From positions 1 through 21,781 of the IMG/VR virus record IMGVR_UViG_3300030104_003633: a stretch of DNA of 21,781 bases. One strand, 5' to 3'. Shown piece after piece: positions 8,376 to 17,097 of this stretch (positions within the stretch are counted from its first letter, which is position 1; every line of letters starts with the position of its first letter). The notes below the pieces were generated by a model, which worked only from the letters and a program-made list of their open reading frames with translations, searched no databases and had not been told where the DNA came from. Source of the stretch: a virus. The position numbers and the translations under genes are program-made.

Positions 8376-9818
8376 TTAATCATGACCTATAGCTGACCAT
8401 GCCCAACCTGTGTAAACTAATTGGACAATTCTATGTCCATTTTTTGCCAAAGTAATATCACTTCCAATATAAAACCCATTTAGTTCAGGATTGTGTTTTA
8501 AAGTAACGTCACCATTATCGAGATTATCAACATTTAAATATATAATTTGCCCTAATTTTGGATTCCCACCATTGTAAGTAATATTATATAAATTTTGAGC
8601 TGATGCAGTTTGTTCTATTTCAACATATCCATCATTAGTAATGTCTATAGTTTCATCTCCAGCACCACCTGAAATAGCATAATTATTATATGTTGGATAA
8701 TCATTAACTGAATGTGATATTAAATTCCACTTAGAACTCCAATACATTAACATGATAGAATCTTCTGCCTGAGTTAATATCTTATCTTCCCCCATAAGTA
8801 AATTCCCAGTACCATGTTTTAGGGTTATTTCATGACTATCAGAGTGAAGTCTTAAGACTAAAATCTGTCCATCAGCAGGACTTGCACCACTTGGACCATT
8901 AATAGTAACTAAATCATCAGTATTACCAGATTCTGGCAATACCGAATGAACACAATGGTCAATTTCTATTACACCACTAGCAATTTCTTTATTGTAGCCA
9001 AGCTCAAGAGAAAATGTGCCATTTACTTGTAGTTTAGTAACAGGACTAGAACTACCTATACCCACATTACCACTTGAATCAATTGTAAACTTTTGAAGAT
9101 CATTTATAAAATATCTCAAATCTTGATTAGTAGAATCATGGTCTAAAAATGCACTGACTGTGCTTCCATTGTTTTTTAACCAACTTATTCTACCAAAAGC
9201 ATCATCACTTTCTGGATGAAATTTTATTTCTGCATTAGAGCCACCATCAACCTGTTGAACTTGAACTACTCCTTTACAAAGAAGAGTACCAGAAGTATTT
9301 ATTCTTAATCTTTCTACACTATTTGTCTTTGCCTGTAATCCATTGCTAGTACTGAATTTTATAGCCTCAGTACCTTCTACATTTGATAGCCATGAACCAC
9401 TATCTACTCTAACATTACCACTAGCATCTATACTTAAATGACCTGTGCCACTAGGACCATCTGCACCTGTTTTAAAATGTAATATTGAATCTTTATGATG
9501 CCATATACATGCTTTTTTAGTATCCTCATGCATAAAGTGTATCTCTCCATATTCACTATTACCGTTTGCATCAAGATAAAATCTGGATGAACCTGATCCT
9601 GTTGTTGCACTAGATTGCAATTTAAACTCAACATTGGTGCTTGGATGGCTTACATGTAAATTATATAAAGGACTTGCTGTACCTACACCTACTCTATTAG
9701 TAGATTTATCTACAACAAGAGTATTATTATCTATGTTTAAATCTGTGCTAGTATCAATAATCTGATTGATAGCACTATTAACATTAACTGCTGTTTGGTC
9801 TAAATTATAATTAGGCAT
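8376..9818 (-). CDS. Tail fibre protein with GIG-type repeats and duplicated C-terminal domain
   Basis: The 480-residue protein carries two fibre phrases, RVGVGTASPLYNLHV (42-56) and NVGIGSSSPVTKLQV (251-265). They are of the type found in trimeric phage fibres and adhesins, along with several DASGN/DSSGN turns. The C-terminal part holds two copies of one small beta domain: about 316-368 (DGQILVLRL, EITLKHGTGNLLMG, SKWNLIS) and about 421-478 (LGQIIYLNV, DVTLKHNPELNGFYIG, GWAWSAI). A strong GGAGG site lies inside the end of the preceding 54-codon gene. Position and style suggest a receptor-binding or neck fibre; no cleavage or chaperone motif was identified. The gene is separate from the terminal fibre cluster at 1-3971, so the virion may have more than one fibre type. 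Confidence 0.75.
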   Translation of the reverse strand: MPNYNLDQTAVNVNSAINQIIDTSTDLNIDNNTLVVDKSTNRVGVGTASPLYNLHVSHPSTNVEFKLQSSATTGSGSSRFYLDANGNSEYGEIHFMHEDTKKACIWHHKDSILHFKTGADGPSGTGHLSIDASGNVRVDSGSWLSNVEGTEAIKFSTSNGLQAKTNSVERLRINTSGTLLCKGVVQVQQVDGGSNAEIKFHPESDDAFGRISWLKNNGSTVSAFLDHDSTNQDLRYFINDLQKFTIDSSGNVGIGSSSPVTKLQVNGTFSLELGYNKEIASGVIEIDHCVHSVLPESGNTDDLVTINGPSGASPADGQILVLRLHSDSHEITLKHGTGNLLMGEDKILTQAEDSIMLMYWSSKWNLISHSVNDYPTYNNYAISGGAGDETIDITNDGYVEIEQTASAQNLYNITYNGGNPKLGQIIYLNVDNLDNGDVTLKHNPELNGFYIGSDITLAKNGHRIVQLVYTGWAWSAIGHD

Positions 9819-9821
9819 ACT

Positions 9822-9986
9822 TTACACCTCCACATTTACACGAAGGTCTTTATGACTACCATCATCTTCTGTGCTTCTAAGATCAGACATACCCCCTAAA
9901 AAATTTCCTGCTCTTAATTCATTTATAATATAAGATGTTATTCTCGATATAGCTGTTTTAACTAAATTTAATCCTATTGATAACAT
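9822..9986 (-). CDS. Small protein, 54 aa, in the late operon
   Basis: The frame runs from ATG (9986-9984) to TAA (9824-9822). The protein begins MLSIGLNLVKTAISRITSYI and ends DDGSHKDLRVNVEV. An AAAGGAG site lies six bases upstream, inside the end of the preceding gene, and the fibre gene that follows starts four bases after its stop. The N-terminal half is an amphipathic to hydrophobic helix, possibly membrane-associating, and the C-terminal half is polar. No family is recognised. The good ribosome binding site and exact fit between two genes argue that it is real. Confidence 0.75.
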   Translation of the reverse strand: MLSIGLNLVKTAISRITSYIINELRAGNFLGGMSDLRSTEDDGSHKDLRVNVEV

Positions 9987-9987
9987 A

Positions 9988-10269
9988 TTACGCTCCTTTG
10001 TAAGCTATACATTTACCTGCATCTACAGTTATAGCTGTAAATTCACCAAATATTGTTATTCCTTTAGGGATAGTTACACCTGTAAGCGCAGTGCCATCTC
10101 TTCCAGCGTCTGTAAGTGTAGTAAAATATGTATCGCTAATCATTGTTATAGCGTTATATGTAGTGCTAGCTGTTGAGTTATTACCATCTACCATATAGGT
10201 AGAACCTGCTTGTCCTAATCCTATATTTCCTGCTTCTTGAACTGATAATTTGTGCATTGATTTTGCCAT
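9988..10269 (-). CDS. Small virion-type protein, 93 aa
   Basis: The protein starts MAKSMHKLSVQEAGNIGLGQ and has a Thr/Gly/Ala-rich beta-like body ending in a GKCIAYKGA strand. GAGGA precedes the ATG at seven bases. The pattern (TLTDAGRDGTALTGVTIPKGITIFGEFTAI read in short strands) is like small decoration or fibre-base proteins of environmental phages, but I recognise no named family. It sits between the connector genes and a fibre gene in one operon. A structural role is inferred from location and composition. Confidence 0.7.
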   Translation of the reverse strand: MAKSMHKLSVQEAGNIGLGQAGSTYMVDGNNSTASTTYNAITMISDTYFTTLTDAGRDGTALTGVTIPKGITIFGEFTAITVDAGKCIAYKGA

Positions 10270-10312
10270 TTTTCTTCCTCTCTAAGCTTTGGCTGTTGCG
10301 TGAATGAGACCG

Positions 10313-10693
10313 TTAATACTCACCTCCAATGATGTTATAACCACCAGAGATTTTATTTTCGTTTTTAATTCTTTTCCCTCGTCTAACATAATCCATATAC
10401 TCTGATTTATAATACTGAGCCATCTGTGGATTACCTTTTATTTCAGCACATTTCTGCATAACCTTACATACAACGCCATATGCTAAAGCGTTTGGAAAGA
10501 TTACATTCTCTCCAAGTTCACTAATCTTTTTTGTTAAATCTGAAGATGTAAATTTATCAGGGCGTTTATGATGATGAACTCTTAGTGTTTTGCCTGTTAC
10601 ATCTAAAGTAGTAATTTTATTTGTAGACTCGCTATAAACACCTATACCAAGCTTACCATCTTTTATAAACCATACATTGCTACTAAGTGACAT
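10313..10693 (-). CDS. Head-tail connector protein, C-terminal-type part
   Basis: The 126-residue protein begins with WFIKDGKLGIGVY and ends with a helical FPNALAYGVVCKVMQKCAEI and YYKSEYMDYVRRGKR pattern. In many podovirus-like adaptor proteins a similar helical end follows a beta core in one longer chain. Here the start lies inside the end of the upstream gene (11-base overlap, different frame) with GAGG six bases upstream, so the two are translated separately but probably coupled. This suggests a split adaptor, an inference from pattern memory. The alternative is two independent connector-layer proteins. Confidence 0.6.
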   Translation of the reverse strand: MSLSSNVWFIKDGKLGIGVYSESTNKITTLDVTGKTLRVHHHKRPDKFTSSDLTKKISELGENVIFPNALAYGVVCKVMQKCAEIKGNPQMAQYYKSEYMDYVRRGKRIKNENKISGGYNIIGGEY

Positions 10694-11435
10694 CTGTATC
10701 CTCTATTGGTCCTGTATATCTATCTAATGCTATATTGTCTAAATCAACTTTATTAATAGAAAGTATTTCATCATCAAAGTTTTCAAATAAATAATAATAC
10801 CTGTTTGAACTATTTGGCTTAATGCTTACATCTAAAAAATCCATATACATTGCTGTAGAGCTATTATTAAATAGATTATAGATATAATAATCTGCTGTAG
10901 ATGTAGGAGTAATATTATAAGTAAGTGTATAATTTTCATATGCTATAGGAGATATTAAACCATCTCCTATTGATATATTCCCCGCCAATGTAGTACCACC
11001 TGCTATCGCTGAAGGTATAACAAGGCTTTTTACTTGACTATTACTATCAGCTTGTTGAGGCTTTACAGTCAAGGTAACAGTATATTCAATATTTTTATAA
11101 AGTTTTATACCTGTTGTATTTCTAAATCCTTGTCCATGAGTCCACCAAGCTGAACCTAAATCACCTCCATCAAGTGTAACTCTATATGCTCCACCTGCAT
11201 TTGAAGTAGTAGGGTCAGAAGAACTAGAACCCCAATATTCAGTCCAACCTGAATTATCACTAGAAAATGTATTATTACTTACTTTTTCAGTAAATGCTAA
11301 TGTTTTAGTATCTGTTAAAACTCTAGTCTCTTCTACAAACTCATCTAACGCATCATTGAGTAATAGACGCAATTGCGTTTCTCCCATATCAGGATATATC
11401 TGCTGAATACTCTCAATCATTTGCTGTTGAGTCAT
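10683..11435 (-). CDS. Head-tail adaptor-like protein with inserted beta-sandwich-like domain
   Basis: Residues 1-40 (MTQQQMIESIQQIYPDMGE then LRLLLNDALDEFVEETRVL) form the helical start usual for podovirus connector adaptors that bind under the portal. Residues about 57-205 look like a jelly-roll/carbohydrate-binding-type domain. A tryptophan-rich opening strand (GWTEYWG) is followed by NIEYTVTLTVKP, TADYYIYNLFNN and MDFLDVSIKPN, a layout common to CBM-like lectin domains. The chain then returns to adaptor-like NRYYYLFENFDDEILSINKV and stops. The start overlaps the upstream stop as TAATG. An adaptor carrying a surface-exposed sugar-binding-like insertion is inferred; no binding residues can be verified from sequence alone. 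Confidence 0.6.
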   Translation of the reverse strand: MTQQQMIESIQQIYPDMGETQLRLLLNDALDEFVEETRVLTDTKTLAFTEKVSNNTFSSDNSGWTEYWGSSSSDPTTSNAGGAYRVTLDGGDLGSAWWTHGQGFRNTTGIKLYKNIEYTVTLTVKPQQADSNSQVKSLVIPSAIAGGTTLAGNISIGDGLISPIAYENYTLTYNITPTSTADYYIYNLFNNSSTAMYMDFLDVSIKPNSSNRYYYLFENFDDEILSINKVDLDNIALDRYTGPIEDTDVT

Positions 11436-12022
11436 TATGATTTAGCTCCTGTAAGTCTTTGTATTTCTTTCTGATATAAAGCTGAGGTAGAGGCGATAAG
11501 CCCTTGAATTGTTTGAGCTAATTCTGTATCCTCATCTGTTACAATTAACGCACCTAGCTTTTTATTTAATAACTTTATAGACGCTGATAATACAACTGCA
11601 TGTTCTGCTGTGTCTGGAAATTGATTTATTGCAGTAAGGTCGTGTGTTACTGGAGGATATGTAATATGGTCTACATTCCCATCACTAGGTTTAATTTCTA
11701 AATTTTTATTACTTTTAATATAATAAGCAGGAGTTCGTGCAGTTGCATAATGAATAGAATTAGAATCAGAAACTTGAGTTGATAAACCTAAAGGTACTTC
11801 TTTAGCAATATATCCACCTGATGTCACTCTTAATATTCGCTTATTCTCTACATCAAGAACATTCGAGCTTGTAGCAGATGTAGAAGCATGTTTTAATAGC
11901 ATAGCATCAGGCAGTATATCCAATACTTCCTTGGCTGAGGCTGTTAAAGCGTCATCTACATCAGTTGATGCACCTACATCATATCCTACTATATTATCTA
12001 TTTGTAAACTAAAAGCTTGCAT
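11435..12022 (-). CDS. Connector/head-completion-type structural protein
   Basis: This 195-residue protein has an N-terminal beta/alpha region and the signature-like phrase FPDTAEHAVVLSASIKLLNKK. That phrase is typical of small structural proteins encoded after the capsid gene in marine-type podoviruses. It ends in a long helix (EDTELAQTIQGLIASTSALY). AGGAG lies close to the ATG. A hairpin separates it from the upstream decoration-like gene, and the downstream adaptor gene starts on its stop codon (TAATG). A role as gatekeeper or second connector ring is likely from order and style; a precise ring assignment is not possible here. Confidence 0.6.
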   Translation of the reverse strand: MQAFSLQIDNIVGYDVGASTDVDDALTASAKEVLDILPDAMLLKHASTSATSSNVLDVENKRILRVTSGGYIAKEVPLGLSTQVSDSNSIHYATARTPAYYIKSNKNLEIKPSDGNVDHITYPPVTHDLTAINQFPDTAEHAVVLSASIKLLNKKLGALIVTDEDTELAQTIQGLIASTSALYQKEIQRLTGAKS

Positions 12023-12036
12023 AAACTCCTAAATAA

Positions 12037-12060
12037 TAGGGGAGAGTTACCCCTCCCCTA
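12037..12060 (-). terminator. Intergenic hairpin after the decoration-like gene
   Basis: An 8-bp perfect stem (TAGGGGAG with CTCCCCTA) encloses an 8-base loop in the short gap between two late genes. In the direction of transcription it is followed by TTATTT, only a weak U run. It may cause partial termination or mRNA protection. That would lower expression of the connector genes relative to capsid and decoration proteins, a common phage strategy. Function is inferred. Confidence 0.5.
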
Positions 12061-12070
12061 AGATTATTTA

Positions 12071-12481
12071 TTAAGATATAGCAGTTATAAATGCCAAATC
12101 TGAACTTGCGTCTGTTATTAGCCATTTAGACCCATCACAAACTAAACTCATCTTTGAACCTGCTTTAGAGGCATCAGCAAATCCTCTACTTGCACCTGAA
12201 GTTGCATAAGCACTAGCACCTGTATCGCTATCAATTAAAAATCCTACGATATTGGTATCAGAAGTAACTAATACCTGTGTACTTCCATGATTAGCTACTC
12301 CTAAAATAATAGAAGTAACATAGCCTTTGCTTGATGCAGTTGCTGGCAATGTTATGGTAATATTACCTTCTGAACTTCCGTCTACAACTATTGTCTTTCC
12401 TGTGTCAGCTAAAGACAAAGTAGTGCTAGCAGAAACTGCTTTAATACCTGCGTTTGTACCACCTAAATAAGGTCTAGCCAT
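12071..12481 (-). CDS. Small decoration-like capsid-associated protein
   Basis: This 136-residue, Ser/Thr/Ala/Gly-rich protein follows the major capsid gene with a short gap. Its core pattern is GNITITLPATASSKGYVTS, then a hydrophobic strand, then KMSLVCDGSKWLIT. This resembles the small beta domain duplicated at the C-terminus of the fibre encoded at 8376-9818. A strong GGAGG site five to six bases upstream of the ATG predicts high expression, as for a virion component present in many copies. Head decoration protein or head fibre is the best reading; no family name can be assigned with certainty. A hairpin just after its stop may set it apart from the connector genes. Confidence 0.6.
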   Translation of the reverse strand: MARPYLGGTNAGIKAVSASTTLSLADTGKTIVVDGSSEGNITITLPATASSKGYVTSIILGVANHGSTQVLVTSDTNIVGFLIDSDTGASAYATSGASRGFADASKAGSKMSLVCDGSKWLITDASSDLAFITAIS

Positions 12482-12492
12482 TGACTGCCTCC

Positions 12493-13812
12493 TTACGCTG
12501 TGATTTTAAACAGATTGTGTGATTCTATTAATGACACACCAATTCCTTCATCTGAGAAGTACTGATCTTTAACACCATCATAGGCATTATCTGTTTTAAT
12601 GTTTGTTTGATACATTTGGTTTCTGTACTGAGCGTGGAACATATTACTATCATCAATAACAAGCATGTGTTTGTTATATGGTCCTCTAAGTGCAGGAGTT
12701 GGTATCAATTGTAATATTCCATGAGGTGTTTCTAAAGCTTTATAATTAAAACCTAAAGCATCTCTTTTCATATCACTAATATTAACAGTCCAACCTGAGT
12801 TGCCTGCCATACCTGTATTACCAGCCATTTTAGACCAATAACCTAATGCACCTGCTCCACAAAAAGCCTGTTTAACACCTGCTTCTGGAACATATTGGAA
12901 TACTTTTTCCATATCATCAACAAAGTTACTATATGAGTAACTTGCTTCAGATGCTGTAAAAATATTCTGATAATCTTTAGTGGTGTCAGAACTACCATAC
13001 TTATTAATAGCAGAAACAATACCATAGGTAGTCCGAGCTTTACCACTCACACCACCTGTTGAAATTGTTCTACCAGCGTCATTAAAGGAATCTGAAAAAG
13101 AGCCAGCTTGATTACTTTCACCAAGATTTGTACCTTGAAGTGATTGTCCAAACAAAAATGCTTTTTCTTTCTGCATTTTATGTTCTTGACCCTTCATAAT
13201 ACGGAGTCTTGCAAGCTCAGAAGATTCACCTTTAAGTGATGCTTGTAATAATGTGCCTGTAATCTCTAAAGGTGTTTTAAAGATTTGAGTTGAGTTCCAA
13301 ACTACTTCTAGTTCATCTTGCCATGCTTCAGGTGAATAAGTTCCTTCACCAAATGCATTTCCTACAACATGAAGAAAGTCATTATTAGCAGTTACAACTG
13401 TTCCAGCTTGAAGTGAAGTAAATAATGGTTCACCTCCAACAACTGATTTTACAATTACTGTACCTTTATTAGTGGTCTCAGCCTCATTCCATACTTCAAA
13501 AATCAAACCTACCCATGAATCATCAGCAGGATTTGCTAGATTTTCAATATTATCTATGTTAGTTGCTAATCCAACATCGTTGTCTGGAATTGTAATAACT
13601 TCTGTAGCTTGACATTTTTGTTTTACCCATGGATTTCTATGTTCAAACATCTTGAAAGTTGGGTCATTTGTTTGTCTAGTTTCTTTAGTAGAAACTACTG
13701 TAGTAAAGGGAGTTACATCAGTCCAGAGTTCTTTCGTCACATTCGGGTCGATGTAAAAGTCTCTACGGTCTGTATAAAGAACACCTGATGCTCCTAGGTC
13801 CTTAGTTGCCAT
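12493..13812 (-). CDS. Major capsid protein
   Basis: The protein has 439 residues, in the usual range for HK97-fold major capsid proteins. It starts MATKDLGASGVLYTDRRDF. Residues about 20-100 contain a P-x-T-type arm and FEHRNPWVKQK, and the C-terminal part has HGILQLIPTPALRGPYNK followed by a beta strand ending NLFKITA. The gene lies directly after the scaffold gene and before the decoration-like gene, the standard head order. A strong AAAGGAG site precedes the ATG. There is no sign of a protease gene or cleavage site, so the scaffold is probably a separate protein. The assignment rests on position, length and overall pattern. Confidence 0.8.
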   Translation of the reverse strand: MATKDLGASGVLYTDRRDFYIDPNVTKELWTDVTPFTTVVSTKETRQTNDPTFKMFEHRNPWVKQKCQATEVITIPDNDVGLATNIDNIENLANPADDSWVGLIFEVWNEAETTNKGTVIVKSVVGGEPLFTSLQAGTVVTANNDFLHVVGNAFGEGTYSPEAWQDELEVVWNSTQIFKTPLEITGTLLQASLKGESSELARLRIMKGQEHKMQKEKAFLFGQSLQGTNLGESNQAGSFSDSFNDAGRTISTGGVSGKARTTYGIVSAINKYGSSDTTKDYQNIFTASEASYSYSNFVDDMEKVFQYVPEAGVKQAFCGAGALGYWSKMAGNTGMAGNSGWTVNISDMKRDALGFNYKALETPHGILQLIPTPALRGPYNKHMLVIDDSNMFHAQYRNQMYQTNIKTDNAYDGVKDQYFSDEGIGVSLIESHNLFKITA

Positions 13813-13817
13813 TTATT

Positions 13818-14774
13818 CTATCTCCTTTTGGCGTTAGAAAATAGAGACGCTGAGAAAGCTTGGTCATCTGTCATTTGAGCAGGAGCTTGTCCTTTTTGAA
13901 CTGCTGTAGTCATTGGGACTTTTAAACGCTCTTGCTGTTGTTGCATCTGTACCACTTTCTGTTGTGACTCTATTTGTTGTTGATTACCGTTTTTTTGCAT
14001 TTCATAGAGTGCTTTAAGATTATTCATAGAGATATTTGATGGATTGGAAGCCCATTGAACAAAGCTGTCTGCATCTGTTTCAGTATAACCCCATGACGCA
14101 ATTGCGTTATTACGAGTGTTGTTATGTAACATCTGCTGTTGTTGAACTTGCATAGCTTGTTGCTGTTGCATTTGACGAGCTTGGTCAATATTGCCATACC
14201 AATCTATCATATCGTCTCTATGTTTATCTAAAGACATTCTATATTTAAACGACTCACTATTTGGGTCGTTGTACGCATCGACCTCGTTGTAAGAATGTGG
14301 TTTCTCTGGTCTGAGAGGTTTCTGCAATGATGTCTCTTGTGGATTTCCCTGTTGAGGGTTTAACCCTTGAGGTTGACCATTGGATAACGATTCTAAGTTA
14401 TCGAGCACTTTTGGATTCGATTTAATCATTTGTTCAACTGGACCTAAAGTATTTTTATAGTAATCCAGTTCATCCTGTACTCCTCTTAGCTCATTCTTTA
14501 CCTTGTCAGTTTGTGATTGCCAGTATTCATGTCTACGAGGGTCATCTTTAATCTCGCCCTGCTCTACTGATTCCTGTTGAGGAACAGCCTCTTGAGTTTG
14601 GGGTTGAGTTACATCTCCAATTGGAAATGTCTGCCCTTGGGGCATACCTTGTTCAGCAATTGATTGATTTCCAAATATAGGGTCTGCTGTTACAGGGGTA
14701 CTCTCTGCTTGAGGTATCTGTGCAGTCTCTACTGGAAACTCACCAGCATTACTTGTTTCTAGGATTTGGTCCAT
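13818..14774 (-). CDS. Capsid scaffold protein
   Basis: The 318-residue protein is extremely rich in Gln, Glu, Asn and Pro, with a Gln-rich helical stretch at about 200-215 (QARQMQQQQAMQVQQQQ) and another at about 265-290. An acidic N-terminal half carries a segment around QSQTDKVKNELRGVQDELDY that looks like a coiled coil. Such low-complexity helical proteins between portal and major capsid genes are scaffolds that guide procapsid assembly and are then lost. The C-terminus is basic (SLFSNAKRR), consistent with a scaffold contact to the capsid shell. No protease motif is visible. AAAGG lies nine bases upstream of the start. Five bases separate the stop from the capsid gene. Confidence 0.8.
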   Translation of the reverse strand: MDQILETSNAGEFPVETAQIPQAESTPVTADPIFGNQSIAEQGMPQGQTFPIGDVTQPQTQEAVPQQESVEQGEIKDDPRRHEYWQSQTDKVKNELRGVQDELDYYKNTLGPVEQMIKSNPKVLDNLESLSNGQPQGLNPQQGNPQETSLQKPLRPEKPHSYNEVDAYNDPNSESFKYRMSLDKHRDDMIDWYGNIDQARQMQQQQAMQVQQQQMLHNNTRNNAIASWGYTETDADSFVQWASNPSNISMNNLKALYEMQKNGNQQQIESQQKVVQMQQQQERLKVPMTTAVQKGQAPAQMTDDQAFSASLFSNAKRR

Positions 14775-14820
14775 TATTTATTACCTTTGTTTTCGTTGTT
14801 TGTCATAGACAGCAACAACA

Positions 14821-17046
14821 TTAAGCCAGACCTAACATTTCTTCATTTAGATCTGTTTGTTCGGTGCCTTTATCTCCCTGCACCTCTTTGACAGCCTCCT
14901 TGACTTTACTAAGTTCATCTGATGCTCTTGATTTATAAAGAGATGATGCCATTTCAACTTTAGCCTCAGCTTTAGCTAACTTGACTTCATATTTCATCAG
15001 TTCAACACGTTTACGGTCATGAAGTGATTCTCTCTGTGCAGTTTGAAGGTCACCTTTAAGTTTCTTAACTTCTTCATTCATCTGTTGCACTTGACCTTGG
15101 AGTTGGGCTGTTTGACTGGACCTCTGTAAAACGCCTTCCATATCAGCAACATCTGTTTGTTTTAATAATTCTGTTTGGTCGATAACACCCATTGAATACA
15201 ATTCTTTATAATATTCAAAACGAGCCCATCGGTTGGAGGGTAGGGTAGAGCCACTAACGACAACAACATCGTACTTACCGATAGTAACATCATTAATTCT
15301 ACCTATAAATCGTCCTGTAACATCAGAGTACATATTCTGATTAATTCTTAATTCTTTTGGAACACCTGAGTTTGGCTGGATTAAACGGACAACTTTCTCA
15401 TTGGTAAAGTAAGCTTGTATTAAACCTACAATTACTTTAGCCATCATATTTAAAGAGAACTCAATATCGTCTTTTTTAGACTTGATTCTTCTCTGTCCGT
15501 ACTCATCAAGAGCCACAGTACCTTTATAGGTCTGCGGTGCCGAACCTTGGTCTCCTTGCATTAAAGCGTAAATACCTAATATTCTTTCAATATCAGCTTT
15601 AGCATCTGCTTCATTTTTATACAACTCATTAGGTAATGGTACTGGACCTGCTACAATCGGCTGTCCTAGTTCAGGGTCGTATTCTATAACCGCAGTACCT
15701 GCACGACCCCATTGTTCTTCCAGTTCTTTTCTATCCATGCTACCCCTAGGTATTAGCAGCTTCACATTAGTTGAACTGGATGCATGAGCAATAATAAGGG
15801 AACGAATCTTATTAATATACTCCTGTAGACCCTTGACAAGACGAACATCACTAATTGGGAAAGGATTTCTGTTATGACCATTCATAAAGGCAACAATTGG
15901 ATAGTGTTCAATCGGTTTAATTGTTGAATACATCTCTTTATCACCTACTGCTACATTGCATTCAATATGGTCTACAATAATATCGTTTACCTTGATATGA
16001 CCTTCTTGAATTATATCAGCGATTGTCATTGGAACAATATCTGTTGTTGAATTAGGAATAGAGTTTTCAGTCTCCTTACCTTTAACCTGAATAGGCTGAC
16101 CTGTCATTTGGTCCATTGTTAAATGGAACCTACCATCATATTGGTCATATAAGGCTTGCGTCTGTTCTACCATTCTAGGATCAGTCACTATCTGCTCACC
16201 TTGAGGTCCTAATATCAAAAACGCTGGTTGCTCAATATATTTTTGGAAATCTTCTTCTTTTAATATCTGCTCTTGGTCCATCATCGGGTCATAAGTACGC
16301 TTGTATGGAATCTTTATTTTTGTAAAGCGTTCAAATAACTCTAGCTCTTCATCATCATCATTTGCCACAGAACCATTAGACATAAAGCGTTCACCTGATA
16401 CCTGTTCATCATATATACCATGTCTTGTGGTACTAACTGCTGAGGTATAATCAGTTGGGACTGCTTCTTGTACAATTTCTGCGTAGTCTGGATAATCAGC
16501 TTTAAGCTGACTTCTCATAATCTTTTTAGCCACAATAATGTGAGACGCATCCTGTAAGAATGGGTCAACACTATTGGGGTCGATATATAAATGTAAAGGG
16601 TCAACTGCTTTTACAAACACTTCGCCTTTACCATAATCAGCATTAGGGTCGTAATACGCACACATGGCTCCCATGCCTTTTACATAGTAATCATCAATTA
16701 CTTGTTTTAAAACGCTGTCCCCATTCGAGTTATCCCAGACCCATGTCATTAAATCTGAGAATATTCGACCTGTATTTACATCACTATCATCTCTGCCTGT
16801 AGATTGGAATTTAGGGGCATTTGAGGTAAGCATAGCTTTCGCCTGCTCTACTGCGGAATGGACTACATTGACAACAACAGGTGTTTGAGCTCTTTTCTTT
16901 AAAGCGTCAACATGCTTGTCTTGCCATTGTTTACCGTAACGAAATTCATTATCTTCTACAGCCTGTTTAGCCCATTTAGAGCGTGCAGAGCTGTACTCTT
17001 CTAATAAATCATGCGTAAGCTTGACTGAATCGGATTTTTGGGACAT
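14821..17046 (-). CDS. Portal protein, P22-like
   Basis: At 741 residues it is close to the length of the P22 portal. The start is family-like: EDNEFRYGKQW (32-42), PVVVNVVHSAVEQAKAMLTS (56-75), then PKFQSTGRDDSDVNTGRIF (78-96) and VKAVDPLHLYIDPNSVDPF (145-163). The C-terminal 100 residues are a long charged coiled coil, the barrel-type extension seen in P22-like portals, ending EEMLGLA. The portal is the dodecameric ring through which DNA enters and leaves the head, and it docks the terminase. It lies between the large terminase and the scaffold gene. No Shine-Dalgarno is visible before this ATG, and the gap before it has two AGTACT palindromes. Confidence 0.92.
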   Translation of the reverse strand: MSQKSDSVKLTHDLLEEYSSARSKWAKQAVEDNEFRYGKQWQDKHVDALKKRAQTPVVVNVVHSAVEQAKAMLTSNAPKFQSTGRDDSDVNTGRIFSDLMTWVWDNSNGDSVLKQVIDDYYVKGMGAMCAYYDPNADYGKGEVFVKAVDPLHLYIDPNSVDPFLQDASHIIVAKKIMRSQLKADYPDYAEIVQEAVPTDYTSAVSTTRHGIYDEQVSGERFMSNGSVANDDDEELELFERFTKIKIPYKRTYDPMMDQEQILKEEDFQKYIEQPAFLILGPQGEQIVTDPRMVEQTQALYDQYDGRFHLTMDQMTGQPIQVKGKETENSIPNSTTDIVPMTIADIIQEGHIKVNDIIVDHIECNVAVGDKEMYSTIKPIEHYPIVAFMNGHNRNPFPISDVRLVKGLQEYINKIRSLIIAHASSSTNVKLLIPRGSMDRKELEEQWGRAGTAVIEYDPELGQPIVAGPVPLPNELYKNEADAKADIERILGIYALMQGDQGSAPQTYKGTVALDEYGQRRIKSKKDDIEFSLNMMAKVIVGLIQAYFTNEKVVRLIQPNSGVPKELRINQNMYSDVTGRFIGRINDVTIGKYDVVVVSGSTLPSNRWARFEYYKELYSMGVIDQTELLKQTDVADMEGVLQRSSQTAQLQGQVQQMNEEVKKLKGDLQTAQRESLHDRKRVELMKYEVKLAKAEAKVEMASSLYKSRASDELSKVKEAVKEVQGDKGTEQTDLNEEMLGLA

Positions 17047-17097
17047 TGATGCGTTATACTCATAAGTACTGCAAAAGTTCCCTTAAGTACTATATAA

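Noticed and set aside
14776-14806. Ten-codon minus-strand frame before the scaffold gene
   Set aside because: Too short (MTNNENKGNK) and without a ribosome site; more likely the leader of the scaffold gene.
17060-17092. Two AGTACT palindromes between terminase and portal genes as a terminator
   Set aside because: They can form a 6-bp stem but without a G/C-rich stem or a T run; probably chance or a minor leader structure.
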